Assembly: GCA_942493325.1 (NCBI GenBank)
Contig: OW818689.1
Location: 2,852,001 to 2,916,000, forward strand
DNA length: 64,000 nt
From: JAAFHB01 sp942493325
GTDB taxonomy: Bacteria; Bacteroidota; Bacteroidia; Bacteroidales; Prolixibacteraceae
Direction: 5' to 3'
Shown here: positions 35,501 through 44,101 of the stretch, one piece after another
Layout of the letters: each line of letters begins with the position of its first letter
How positions within the stretch are numbered: the stretch's first letter is position 1
Notes under the pieces: generated by a model
The model's database searches: none
What the model was told of the DNA's origin: nothing
What the model saw: the letters and a program-made list of their open reading frames with translations, nothing else
Position numbers and translations under genes: made by a program

Positions 35501-35736
35501 ATACCCACGAACGAAACTAAAAGTGATTTGGCATTCTGCGGAATTTTGAGGGTGAAATTCCCTTCCATATCGGTAATTGTTCCGATCGTGGTACCACTGA
35601 CAATCACCGTGGCCCCCGGAATTGTACTTCCATCGTCACCGGAAGTAACTTTACCCGTAATTTCTCTGGTCTGGGCAAACAGGACCTGCAAACCTATGAA
35701 ACCCAAGAAAACTAAAAACAGCGAAAATTTTTTCAT
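32524..35736 (-). CDS. SusC-like TonB-dependent transporter, unit 1
   Basis: A 1070-residue outer-membrane transporter. The signal peptide begins at 35736 (MKKFSLFLVFLGFIGLQVLFAQ). The regulatory-like domain follows directly (REITGKVTSGDDGSTIPGATVIVSG), then the TonB-box-like VNEVVVTAMGI, the plug (LQGKLSGVEI, ITIRGARSF, LYVIDGMP, SDIESVSILKGQAAAALYGIRASNGVVVITTKSG) and the barrel, ending in YGMGLNLVF. An upstream Met at 35778 gives no sensible signal peptide. A well-spaced promoter lies at 35816-35845. It is paralogous to the units at 39.2 and 46.5 kb. Substrate unknown. Confidence 0.95.
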   Translation of the reverse strand: MKKFSLFLVFLGFIGLQVLFAQTREITGKVTSGDDGSTIPGATVIVSGTTIGTITDMEGNFTLKIPQNAKSLLVSFVGMTSVNVSLTSSSNYRIKMEPENISVNEVVVTAMGITRQKKALGYAVQDVKSEELNRTGSGTLGSSLQGKLSGVEIKPSSGMPGASTQITIRGARSFTGNNSPLYVIDGMPVASTADYSTGNSVTGTDIANRAVDIDPSDIESVSILKGQAAAALYGIRASNGVVVITTKSGKGTKAGKPVVTFSSFGSVDVISRKPEMQSTWAQGSPTATGYSFNPNAATNWGPKITDIPNDKTYGGNVANSYNGNDATKYSGKYYVPQRLIAGLDPWVVPQVYDNVSSFFEKGYSLNSSFNISQATDNTTYSFGMGNTTQAGIVPGTSMDRYTAKASAQSQLGRFWKTGFSTNYNQTYIKKAPGANDGLVATVFAAPRNYDLQGIPYASPTDPYTQILYRATNFNNPYWGIANNKFDEKTNRFFGNAFVEFAPVISVDGTKKLNFRYQFGADSYTTNYQDINEYKSKNTLGSISNYGASVANYNSLFTAIYDMNITENIAFNLMAGNEINHEFNRYYTETGQNFNFGGWPHIGNATIKDAGESKTESRTVGFFGSMSLTFKDMLYLNVTSRKDIVSTMPRNNRSFFYPSVSLGFVFTELEALKNSSVISFGKLRTSYAQVGQAGRYYDNYYVTPSYSGGFWTGSPIVYPLNGVTSYIPNNVQYDPNLKPQNTISYEAGVDLKFFNNLLGMEYTYSRQDVNDQIFSVPLAGSTGAASLVMNGGAIYTNTHEFLLSLNPIKTKDLDWLVSVNFTKMDNYVKELAPGVESIFLGGFVTPQVRAGIGSKYPVIYGTSFKKDAEGRILVNETASSVYYGMPMTGSPGVIGTASPDFVMGGSTTLRWKLITATATFDWKNGGQMYHGTNGLLSYTYGLSKTTEDRTTPFIYPGFKADGTPNTIQRGGSNDNLAYYNLYANTLGSIDEAFVFNNSYVKMRELSLSLKLPKVSAFDISVTGFARNILLWTNLPNFDPESSQGNTNMGGAFERFTVPQTSSYGMGLNLVF

Positions 35737-35815
35737 AGACAAAATTTTAAAGGTTATAGAATTAGAAACGCTCAACAAATAAAAAGGGGGAAAAGTTAAA
35801 TTGTGTTATTATTTA

Positions 35816-35845
35816 CAAATATATTCATTCATTGATCTCTTGCAA
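35816..35845 (-). promoter_or_regulatory. Promoter of SusC/SusD unit 1
   Basis: On the minus strand TTG (35845-35843), a 19-base spacer and TATATTTG (35823-35816) fit the Bacteroidota consensus. The -7 box is 80 bases upstream of the SusC start codon. The rest of 35737-36283 holds only the hairpins at 36170-36189 and 36251-36270. Confidence 0.65.
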
Positions 35846-36169
35846 CTTCGCAACCTTATTCCCAAATGAACTCTGAATCATTCCACATGAATTATGTGAT
35901 GCCATCTTGAACACATATGCGATAATCCAATCCTATCTAGGTATATATTAATTATTTGCGAACTGTCGTGGGAGATATCAAAAATCTATTTAGAATGTAT
36001 ATATATTATATCTCACTAAAAATATATCCTGAACATACCTCTTTACGGATGAAAACTGAGTGTGACTAATCATTGATATATAGACTCATCCAAATATTTT
36101 GGCCACAGTCGTTTTCCTCGGAAAGTTCAATTCAATCCAGGGAAAAGGGATGATAAAATGAACAAAAAA

Positions 36170-36189
36170 ACCATCCGTTTCGGGATGGT
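36170..36189. terminator. Bidirectional terminator hairpin
   Basis: ACCATCC at 36170-36176 pairs with GGATGGT at 36183-36189 across a 6-base loop. An A run precedes it and TCTTTTT follows, so it could stop transcripts from both sides. It separates the IS1182-type relic from the SusC unit 1 promoter. Confidence 0.65.
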
Positions 36190-36248
36190 CTTTTTAATTA
36201 TTGAATCGCTGGTAAATGCAAGGGGTTGCGATGATCGTCATAAAAAAA

Positions 36249-37434
36249 GAGGCCGTCTGAAAAGGCAGCCTTCGTATTTTCACTCAAATTGCTGAAAAAC
36301 TCAAGCACTGATTTAAAATTTTTGGTATCCACTTCTGGATTTCAGTTTTTGCGGTACAAATTAAGTTTTCAACGCTTAAAAGTAACGATTTTGGGCTGTC
36401 AATCGTTACATTTATTGCATATTTTATCATTTTTGAAAGGTTAACCGCTATACTTATTAAACCAAACTCCACAGCTACGCCATCCAATCCTCTTAGTCGG
36501 AAACGATTGAACTTTCGGTTTGATTTTATCTGACCGAAAACAGCCTCCGGTTCTATAGGTCTTCGACTTCGGTGTCTAAAACCTCTCTTTGAGGTGAGGT
36601 TTTCGCGGGCAATCTTTTTATGGCGCAGCAAATTGTGATTTATGTCAATTATTCTGTTCTCTTTTGCTTTGTGGCATGATCCTCTTAACGGGCATCCCTC
36701 ACATATTTTTGCTTGATAATGTGATATTTCACTGCAATATCCCCTATCGGATACTCTTTTACTCCTGCCAATCAACTCCATTTTCTGACCCAGCGGACAG
36801 ACATAAAAATCACCCTCCGGATTGTAGAAAAGGTTGTCTGCCAGGAATGGATTGTTTTTGAAAAATTGCTTTTGCTCTTTGTGGAAATAATTAAACTCTG
36901 TTTAATAATATTACCAACTTTAGCTTCAAGTTTAAGTTTGTTCCTTTCAACAGCTTTGCGCCACACAAATGTGTAACGGTTGGAGGCGGATTCAATCTTG
37001 GTCCCATCAACATACTGAACATCAAGACTCACATATCCTAACTCTACAAGCATCATCACCACTTTACTGAAAACACTGTGAATCTGATGTTTAAGCCTTT
37101 TGCTTCTAGAATCGTTAATGGTACGAAAGTCAGGAAATTGTTTACCGGAAAGCCACAGGAAGTGTAGATTTTCAGATAGAGCAGCTTCAATTTTGCGGCA
37201 AGAGTAGATATTGCTCATGTAGGCATAAAATAATACCTTGATCATCATCCTGGGACAAAAACTACTGGTTCCCCCTCCTTTATAACTTTGGATTACCGGG
37301 CTCAGGTCAAGCTCATCCACTACCTGATTGACCAGCCGAACAGGATCATTTTCCCCAATATATTCATCAAGTCTCTGTGGAAATAGTTCGGCTTGTACTT
37401 GATTGTATTGTTTAAATATTGGTTGCATAATCAA
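36249..37434 (-). mobile_element. Relic of an IS1182-type insertion sequence
   Basis: This stretch carries the remains of an IS1182-family transposase. At its 3' side lies the imperfect hairpin GGCTGCC-TTTTCA-GACGGCC followed by a T run on the minus strand (36270 down to 36242), which could be the IS end or a terminator. No matching inverted repeat was found beyond 37434, so the element's other boundary is unknown. It lies between SusC/SusD units 1 and 2. Confidence 0.6.
36284..37434 (-). pseudogene. IS1182-family transposase, internally deleted and frameshifted
   Basis: The N-terminal part (37434-36772) begins MQPIFKQYNQVQAELFPQRLDEYI and contains DVQYVDGTKIES with the first catalytic Asp. 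The C-terminal part (36781-36284) has DRGYCSEISHYQAKICEGCPLRGSC and RRPIEPEAVFGQIKSNRKFNRFRLRG with the catalytic Glu. The frames switch after LEAKVGNIIKQ: the other frame reads EFNYFHKEQKQFFKNNPF and joins the C-terminal part. In intact relatives roughly 150 residues lie between these two segments, including the second catalytic Asp (DAGYGS-type motif). Both a deletion and a frame change are therefore present, and the gene is dead. Confidence 0.85.
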
Positions 37435-37508
37435 TGATTTATGGCACCAATATACTAATAATTAAGGTGATATCCAAATAATTTTAATATTTATTTTCAT
37501 TACTTAGA

Positions 37509-37727
37509 GGTTAAAATTAAAATATTATGAGATGTCGCAACTACGTTGCTTTAATGTACCATAATCCAATTATCTACAAAGATATCGCAACTATGTTGCT
37601 GAAAAAATGCTGCGTAGCAGCAAAATCTTTGTAGAAAAAATGGAAAGGGAGAAGGACGCCACGTCGTGGCGTAATCTTAATAAACGCACATGATATGCGT
37701 ATTACAAAATCTCATTGAATTTTAACC
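37509..37727. repeat. Palindromic non-coding element
   Basis: Outer arms GGTTAAAATT (37509-37518) and AATTTTAACC (37718-37727) are followed inward by ATGAGAT against ATCTCAT. Inside are TCTACAAAGAT against ATCTTTGTAGA, a copy pair of TCGCAACTA-GTTGCT (near 37535 and 37587), and the perfect palindrome CGCCACGTCGTGGCG near 37660. No open frame is seen. It lies between the IS relic and the terminator of SusC/SusD unit 2. Confidence 0.55.
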
Positions 37728-37754
37728 GGACCAACAATTTTTTCACTAAAAAAA

Positions 37755-37778
37755 GAGGATGCCTTTTTGGACACCCTC
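37755..37778 (-). terminator. Terminator of SusC/SusD unit 2
   Basis: On the minus strand GAGGGTGTCC, a loop of five A, and GGCATCCTC form a 9-base stem with two G-U pairs, followed directly by TTTTTTT. It lies 33 bases after the SusD stop. Confidence 0.75.
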
Positions 37779-37810
37779 CATGACTATTTAAAGAATCAAA
37801 TGCTAAGCAA

Positions 37811-39175
37811 TTAATTTGCAGTATCCCACCATACGCGGCTTGTTAAGGTTAGCCCGGTAGGTATGTTATCCTTATTATATAATCTTTCATCAGCAGGATA
37901 AAGCAACCGGCGGGGAATCTCAGTAGTAACTGCTCCTGTAGCTTTTACTAATACTGGAAAACCTGTACGTCGCCAATCTGTCCATGATTCAATACTCAGG
38001 AAAGAACTTAAGTATTTTTGGTTCATAATCTTAGCCAGTGTGATGGTTACATCGGTTAATTTATTGGCATTATACCAAACCCCGTCTCCGTAAACACCTT
38101 CACGTTGCAGCGATGCTTTCAAAGCATCATTATAAGCAGTAGCGGCCCTTAATTTATCGGTGGCAAAACTGGCTTCAGCTTCAATAAATTTAAGTTCGAC
38201 AAACGACATCAGGTAAACCGGCGTAGTAGGTGAAGCATAGTTAGCGCCGATAACTGCAGCATTTGCATTGGGTTCACCAGGTTTGGATCCAACGGTTCCA
38301 TCAAAATAGACCGCTTTACGGGGATCATTTACAGCACTTAACATATTCATATAAGTTGCACTTGCTGAGTAATATCCGGCACGTTCTTGTTCCGATTGAT
38401 AGATCGGGTTTGAGTTATTATAGGCGGACCCAAATACGAACTTAAAATCATCATCGTTGCTCGTATAGGCACTTGCAATGGCAGTCAATGCATCGGTATA
38501 CGCCGATGCCCCTTTTTTCTTTGCCAGATGCAGGCTGTATCGTGCTTTCAATGCAAAGGCGGTCTTTTTCCATTTCGCCAAACTACCCTGGTAAATCAGA
38601 TCTTCAGCACCTGGTTTAAATACACTTGAAGCTGCACCAAGATCAGTGATCGCCTCATTAAGAAGAGTGAAAATGGTTGTGTAGATTGTTTCCTGTGTAT
38701 CGTATTTTGGTTTAAATTCATTTATTGCACCCTTTAAAGCATCTGAGTATGGAATATCTCCCCACTGATCGGTGGTTACACCCAAATGATAAGCCATCAA
38801 AATTTTGGCGATCCCTGCATAATGAGGCGAATTCTCAGCTACTGCCTTCTCTATGAGGATTTTTGTGTTGATCATACCCGGAGCATAAAGATTATAACTC
38901 CAGGCGTTGTCGGCATCAGATTCTCCGAATATGTAAATATCGTTTTCGGCCGATTGACTTTGTATTCCGGCAATTTGTTGCATCCAGACACAATCCCACC
39001 GTGCAAGCTCACCACCTACAATATAGGCCAGGTTTGCCTCAATAGGTGCTACAAGCTGTGCCATTGCAACTTCTTTAGGATTGTTAGGATCGACATTCAT
39101 TGCAGGGTCTATCCATTGCTTGCAAGAGCAGAACAGCACAGCGATCATCATTATGAAACTAAATATTTTTTTCAT
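37811..39175 (-). CDS. SusD-like lipoprotein, unit 2
   Basis: A 454-residue lipoprotein with signal peptide MKKIFSFIMMIAVLFCSC and the lipid-bearing Cys at residue 18 (an alternative Cys lies two residues earlier). It is followed by the shared pattern DPAMNVDPNNPKEV. Further family segments are GVTTDQWGDIPYSDALKG, DTQETIYTTIFTLLNEAI and a C-terminal KIMNQKYLSSFLSIESWTDWRRTG. It partners the SusC gene 19 bases upstream. A start at 39205 would overlap that gene and spoil the signal peptide, so 39175 is chosen. Confidence 0.92.
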   Translation of the reverse strand: MKKIFSFIMMIAVLFCSCKQWIDPAMNVDPNNPKEVAMAQLVAPIEANLAYIVGGELARWDCVWMQQIAGIQSQSAENDIYIFGESDADNAWSYNLYAPGMINTKILIEKAVAENSPHYAGIAKILMAYHLGVTTDQWGDIPYSDALKGAINEFKPKYDTQETIYTTIFTLLNEAITDLGAASSVFKPGAEDLIYQGSLAKWKKTAFALKARYSLHLAKKKGASAYTDALTAIASAYTSNDDDFKFVFGSAYNNSNPIYQSEQERAGYYSASATYMNMLSAVNDPRKAVYFDGTVGSKPGEPNANAAVIGANYASPTTPVYLMSFVELKFIEAEASFATDKLRAATAYNDALKASLQREGVYGDGVWYNANKLTDVTITLAKIMNQKYLSSFLSIESWTDWRRTGFPVLVKATGAVTTEIPRRLLYPADERLYNKDNIPTGLTLTSRVWWDTAN

Positions 39176-39194
39176 GTTCTGTAATTTTATTAAA

Positions 39195-42100
39195 TTAAAA
39201 ATCAAGTTTCACCCCAAATACTAATGACCTGGTATTGGGCATATTAAAATAATCGAGTCCTTGTACGTTGGAAGCACCGAAGAGGTTGGTTTCAGGGTCG
39301 ATTCCGGTATATGGGGTATCCAACCAAAGATTACGTCCTGTTGCAAATACTTTCAATTGTTTGATCAACGTGTTCCGGATCAGTTTACCAAATTGATACG
39401 AGACAGTAAGTTCGCGAAGACGCACCCAGTCTGTTTTTTCAACATTCTGTTCCTGTGCCGGGCTTGCACCACCCCTGATATTTTGATAATAATACTGTGA
39501 ATAAGTGGCTGCAATATCGTTTTTAACGCCTGTAGTCACCACGGCTCCGTCTGTGACATGACCTTTAACACCATCGAGGGTAACAGCCTGGCCTCTGTTT
39601 TCGGACTCCCTGGAAGTTCCGAAACCGTTCAGCCTTGACATTGTACCATTCCACATAATACCGCCGTTCTTGATATCAAACAGGAAAGATAAACCAAATC
39701 CTTTGAAGGTAATGTCATTATTGAAACCCATTGTCCAATTCGGAGAAATTTGCCCCAATGATTTCATCGTCTCATCTTTGATCGGATAACCATATCCTGC
39801 ACTTGTAGGTACATCATTGATAATAACGCGGCCCTGGTCATCTTTGTAAAACGAAGTACTAAACATACTGCCATAGGCTTCACCAGCTACCACATTAATT
39901 GTACTGCCCGTAAATCCGCCTAATCCAATGTCCGTTACACCAGGAGCCAGTGATAAAACGGTATTCTTATTCTTTGTAAAGTTCACTGAAATCTCCCAGC
40001 GAAGGTCACTCGTCTTAATTGGAATTCCACTGGCCATAATTTCAATCCCTTTATTTTCCATTGTGGCAGCATTCATATACTGTGCATTAAAACCAGTACT
40101 ACCGGTTATCGGAACGCTGATCAGTAAGTCGCGATTTTGATTGTTATAATAGGTAAAGTCAAGACTTGCACGATTATTTAAAAACTTTAACTCAACACCA
40201 ACTTCGCGGGATAAAAGACTTTCAGGCTTAATAGTCGGATTGGCAAGCGTGTTTGAGGGAGCAAATCCGGCAAAACCGTTAAAAGGGAATGAACCACCCG
40301 TTGCCCAACCATCAGAAATTCCGGAGGAAGTAAAGGTGTTTTCGGTGTTATAGGGAGTTGCATGGTTTGCAATTTCGGCATACGAGGCCCTTAATTTACC
40401 AAATGAAAGGATATTATTATCTTTTAGACCTGGCAATTCGCTGAAAACAAAGCCTAAACTGGCTGATGGGAAGAAGAAACTATTATTGGCCTGAGGCAAA
40501 GTCGTCGACCATTCATTACGTCCCGTAAGATTTAAATACAACAGACTTTTATATGAAAATTGTAAATCAGCAAATAAAGCAGCTGTGCGATATTTAGTGG
40601 TGTTTTCACGGACAATCTGGGAAGAAGTATTTGACATGTGATAAAAATCAGGAACCACAAACCCATTACCCTGGGTGTAAAGTTGATGATAATAACTCTG
40701 GAACAAATTGTGACCGACAGTAATATTTGCAGTAAAATTGGCAAGAAATTCCCTGGTATAATTAATGGTCAAATCAGAATTGATATCGTTGTTATAGTGG
40801 TGGTCTTCCTCTTGCTGTCCGTCAGGTATATTGGCTGACATCAATGCAGTATGCCCTTTTCTCCTGTCGCTGTATAAATCATCACCAAGTTTGTAAGATA
40901 TGGTAAGATTATCCATTGGCTTGTAAACAAATGAAAGATATCCTAATATTCGGTCAACCTGGTCAGTTAAAATATTTTTGTTAACGGTCCAGTTTGGGTT
41001 ATCATACGATGCATATCTACGCGGCGTTCCGTCGGCATACATATATGAATCTTCAAATTTGTACCCGTCCTTGCCGTGCCCATTATTAATGTCAAAAGTT
41101 GGTGTTCCACGTAACAGGCCAAGCATAACCCCTGAAGTATTTGAACCCTGCTGAATCCTGTCACCGCCTGAACGGAGGTAGTTTGCGCTGGCAGAAACTA
41201 TAAGTTTAGAACCTAGTTTGGTTTCACCTGAAATTTTTATCGATGTTTTGCCAAATTTGTTTCTTGGGACAATCCCTTTATTTGAAGAATTCCCGATAGA
41301 AACATAGAAATTTGCATCTTTATTTCCGCCAGAAAGGGTTAGGTTATTATTTAAAGTTAAACCTGTCTGAAAAAAATTGCCTGCATTATCGTAAGCATTG
41401 CCTAATAAATTCTGCTTGGCCGTTGGCGCAGTTGCAAGCACCAATCGCCCATTTTTATCACGAGGATAATCAGTGGCGCCGTCATAACGCATGTCAGAGA
41501 TTTTAGGCCCCCATGAACTGGTGGTTGTTGTACCATATATGCCATTATTACCCTGTGCATACATCATTTGCATTTCAGGTAATTTATTCACCTGATCGAG
41601 GCCTACTGAGGAGGTGAAACTGACTGCCATTTTACCGTCAACTCCACCACCCTTTTTAGTGGTAATAAGAACAACGCCATTACCTGCTCTAAGACCGTAA
41701 AGTGCCGTAGCAGCCCCACCTTTTAATACCGAAATCGTTTCGATATCTTCAGGATTCAGGTCAATTGCCCGATTCGAATAAGCCACACCATTGGTAAGGT
41801 TGTTTATTCCATCATCAGGATTTCCAGATGAAGCCATGGAGTTATCAATCGGGACGCCATCAACGACAAACAAGGGTTGATTACTTCCATTAATGGAGTT
41901 TTGGCCACGAATATTAATAAAAGAAGAGGCTCCGGCGGCTCCGGCAGAACTTGTAATGTTCACCCCTGCCATTCTGCTGGTGAGCGCCGACAGAACGTTG
42001 CCTGTTTTCGCATTATTGATATTATCACCATTCACATCCTGAACCGCATAACCCAACGATTTTCTTTGCTTCGAAATTCCAAGAGCCGTAACGACTACTT

Positions 42101-42413
42101 CATCAACCGAAATATATTCAGATTTCAGCTTGACAGCATAATTGGTTGCACCCGTAATCAGTACTTCAGCAGAAACCATGCCCACAAAAGAGACTACCAG
42201 CGCTTTGGCACTTTCAGTAACTTTTAAGGTAAACGTTCCATCCATATCCGTGACCGTTCCCAGTGTCGTTCCTTTAACGACGACCGATGCTCCTGGTATT
42301 GTACTTCCGTCTTCACCCGAAGTCACAGTACCTGAGATCTCCCTGGCCTGGGCGAAGAGGACTTGCAAACCTGCCCAACCCAGAAAAATTAATAACAGCG
42401 AAATCTTTTTCAT
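39195..42413 (-). CDS. SusC-like TonB-dependent transporter, unit 2
   Basis: A 1072-residue outer-membrane transporter with signal peptide MKKISLLLIFLGWAGLQVLFAQ. The regulatory-like domain follows (REISGTVTSGEDGSTIPGASVVVKG), then VDEVVVTALGI, the plug (LTSRMAGVNI, INIRGQNSI, LFVVDGVP, EDIETISVLKGGAATALYGLRAGNGVVLITTKKG) and the barrel, ending VFGVKLDF. It is closely paralogous to units 1 and 3, especially in the first 120 residues. No perfect promoter was found upstream. Confidence 0.95.
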   Translation of the reverse strand: MKKISLLLIFLGWAGLQVLFAQAREISGTVTSGEDGSTIPGASVVVKGTTLGTVTDMDGTFTLKVTESAKALVVSFVGMVSAEVLITGATNYAVKLKSEYISVDEVVVTALGISKQRKSLGYAVQDVNGDNINNAKTGNVLSALTSRMAGVNITSSAGAAGASSFINIRGQNSINGSNQPLFVVDGVPIDNSMASSGNPDDGINNLTNGVAYSNRAIDLNPEDIETISVLKGGAATALYGLRAGNGVVLITTKKGGGVDGKMAVSFTSSVGLDQVNKLPEMQMMYAQGNNGIYGTTTTSSWGPKISDMRYDGATDYPRDKNGRLVLATAPTAKQNLLGNAYDNAGNFFQTGLTLNNNLTLSGGNKDANFYVSIGNSSNKGIVPRNKFGKTSIKISGETKLGSKLIVSASANYLRSGGDRIQQGSNTSGVMLGLLRGTPTFDINNGHGKDGYKFEDSYMYADGTPRRYASYDNPNWTVNKNILTDQVDRILGYLSFVYKPMDNLTISYKLGDDLYSDRRKGHTALMSANIPDGQQEEDHHYNNDINSDLTINYTREFLANFTANITVGHNLFQSYYHQLYTQGNGFVVPDFYHMSNTSSQIVRENTTKYRTAALFADLQFSYKSLLYLNLTGRNEWSTTLPQANNSFFFPSASLGFVFSELPGLKDNNILSFGKLRASYAEIANHATPYNTENTFTSSGISDGWATGGSFPFNGFAGFAPSNTLANPTIKPESLLSREVGVELKFLNNRASLDFTYYNNQNRDLLISVPITGSTGFNAQYMNAATMENKGIEIMASGIPIKTSDLRWEISVNFTKNKNTVLSLAPGVTDIGLGGFTGSTINVVAGEAYGSMFSTSFYKDDQGRVIINDVPTSAGYGYPIKDETMKSLGQISPNWTMGFNNDITFKGFGLSFLFDIKNGGIMWNGTMSRLNGFGTSRESENRGQAVTLDGVKGHVTDGAVVTTGVKNDIAATYSQYYYQNIRGGASPAQEQNVEKTDWVRLRELTVSYQFGKLIRNTLIKQLKVFATGRNLWLDTPYTGIDPETNLFGASNVQGLDYFNMPNTRSLVFGVKLDF

Positions 42414-42686
42414 AGACTAAATTTTAAAAGAATTAAAAAATAAAATCTTCACAATTAATGACATTTAAAGGTATCTATGTGTTATTAATCCAAATTTGTA
42501 AATTATTTATTTAATTCAATATCACATTTTTAACCCCATATACAAAAACTTTTTTTGTTTTCATTACATTTTCTAACATTAATATACAAGAAAAGCAAAT
42601 AAATTGTTCATAGAATCATTATAAATTATTTAAAGGGATTTTGAAGGAGAGTGAATTGATAGTTTTGTGTCTGTGCAAATCTAAAT

Positions 42687-42745
42687 GACGAACCCTTATG
42701 TAGAGACGAACCCTTATGTAAGAGACGCACGGCCGTGCGTTTCTA
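42687..42745. repeat. Short direct repeat and GACGCACGGCCGTGCGT palindrome
   Basis: GACGAACCCTTATGTA occurs at 42687-42702 and 42705-42720 (18-base period). It is followed by GTAAGAGACGCACGGCCGTG and its complement up to TTTCTAC at 42745, a near-perfect palindrome. This palindrome type recurs in many bacterial genomes as a dispersed repeat. It lies in the 761-base gap upstream of SusC unit 2. Confidence 0.6.
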
Positions 42746-42829
42746 CATGGCTTCAACATGCATTCGTTGTAAATGACTGTTCTCAACTTCGCCCCATCGC
42801 CTCCCAGCCCAAATGACTCTGGAATTTGC

Positions 42830-42967
42830 GGCGCATGAAAGGTTAGATTTTCAATTAGGGGATTAGTTGCGCCGCATCTTGCTGCATCATTCTATCCCCG
42901 GGTGGCGCGATTCCGAATAGGGTGCTTTCAATTAATTAATTTTGGATCCGGAATCGCTTACCCGGGG
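42830..42967. repeat. CCCCGGGT hairpin element, copy C
   Basis: The arms CCCCGGGTGGCGCGATTCCG (42896-42915) and CGGAATCGCTTACCCGGGG (42949-42967) form a long stem. The upstream part (GGCGCATGAAAGGTTAGATT, TTTTCAATTAGG, GTTGCGCCGC) matches the same element in copy B at about 51103-51153. It is a dispersed repeat in the same orientation as copy B. Confidence 0.75.
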
Positions 42968-43060
42968 TTATTTAGATTTAGCCCTTTCAGGGCTTCAATC
43001 TCAGGAAAAACGGATTTAGCAATTCGTTTTTAAATTTATAGCGCATAACAGCAAAAAAAA

Positions 43061-43089
43061 GACCGCTCCAAAATTAATTGGTGGCGGTC
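43061..43089 (-). terminator. Terminator of SusC/SusD unit 3
   Basis: GACCGC (43061-43066) pairs with GCGGTC (43084-43089) and CCAA with TTGG further in. An A run lies at 43053-43060 and TTTTG follows, so it works on either strand. It lies 86 bases after the last lipoprotein stop of the unit. Confidence 0.75.
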
Positions 43090-43174
43090 TTTTGTATTAG
43101 TGCAAGTTAAACTCAATGCTCATCCTCGAGAAATGCCGTACGGCGATATCCTTTATAGCGATATTTATCAGGTA

Positions 43175-44041
43175 CTAAAGCTTGGTGACTACAAAAGTGT
43201 TTCCGGTCTTAACGATCTTAAGTACCCTGAATGAATCGTAACTACCTCCCCATGCTTTCCATGCATCATTGGTATAGGTTTTAATAGCCCTGTTGAATGT
43301 GCCTGTGATGATTTCAAATGTGCCATTTGGATATTTCAAGGTAAGTGTATAATCAAAGGCAGGGGCATCCCAATCCATAAAACTCAGATAATAGTTGCCA
43401 TTCGGATCCGAAACCAATATCGATTTATCGGTCTCCGGATTAGCGCCTGTTGCTCCACCATCGCCCCACTCAGTAAGAGGATTTGTCGGTGTGTCGCTCC
43501 AGGTGACAATATCCATATCATCGCTGTTAGCCCATTTCAATTCAATAATCAATAAAGTAGGGTCATTGGCATTTTTTATGGTCAGATCGAAAGTCGGAAA
43601 TTGCTGAGTCGGATTAAGCATATACCGTTCAGCTATTCCATAAACACCGATTTCAAATTTTGCAGTTTTCGTCTGATTCGTAAGGACACCATCGTTGTGA
43701 AAAACGATCTTTAATTTGGTCTCCTTGGCGTAAGCTTCCATAACAGCCGGCAAAACGGTATAATCATCTTCGGTTGCAGTTCCGCTGACAAATTTCGCAT
43801 CGAATGTAATGGCCCGATCGATCATTTTATCGGTTTTGATCGTGTAAACAACGGTATCAATTTCAAAAATCGTATTGTTTACTACGTTCGAAGTAAATGT
43901 TGCAACCGGGTTACCGTCAGGACTGACAACCTCATTGGCGTCTTGTTCAGCGGTTCTGACCATGTCGCACGATACCATGCTAAACAGCAACAGTATTAAA
44001 GCAAACAGGCTGTATCTTGAATAATGTTTCATCGTAATCAA
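43175..44041 (-). CDS. Lipoprotein of unknown function, last gene of SusC/SusD unit 3
   Basis: A 288-residue lipoprotein. Its signal ends in SMVSC; Met 4 (position 44032) is an alternative start. The mature part begins with an acidic linker and a Calx-beta-like immunoglobulin fold (VYTIKTDKMIDRAITFDAKFVSGTATEDDYTVLPAV). It continues with a C-terminal region rich in aromatic and acidic residues (KWANSDDMDIVTWSDTP, SDPNGNYYLSFMDWDAPAFDY) that resembles carbohydrate- or calcium-binding beta-sandwiches. Position at the end of a SusC/D unit suggests a surface-exposed binding accessory, like SusE/SusF by place but not by recognised sequence. Confidence 0.75.
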   Translation of the reverse strand: MITMKHYSRYSLFALILLLFSMVSCDMVRTAEQDANEVVSPDGNPVATFTSNVVNNTIFEIDTVVYTIKTDKMIDRAITFDAKFVSGTATEDDYTVLPAVMEAYAKETKLKIVFHNDGVLTNQTKTAKFEIGVYGIAERYMLNPTQQFPTFDLTIKNANDPTLLIIELKWANSDDMDIVTWSDTPTNPLTEWGDGGATGANPETDKSILVSDPNGNYYLSFMDWDAPAFDYTLTLKYPNGTFEIITGTFNRAIKTYTNDAWKAWGGSYDSFRVLKIVKTGNTFVVTKL

Positions 44042-44101
44042 ATTTTAGTGATTGTAAAATGCTTATGTATTTTATCCAGGGTTTAAACTTAGCTCCAAGC
44101 C

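Noticed and set aside
36772..36900. Programmed -1 frameshift in the transposase
   Set aside because: No slippery heptamer of the XXXYYYZ type at the joint, IS1182 transposases normally use one frame, and a large internal part is missing.
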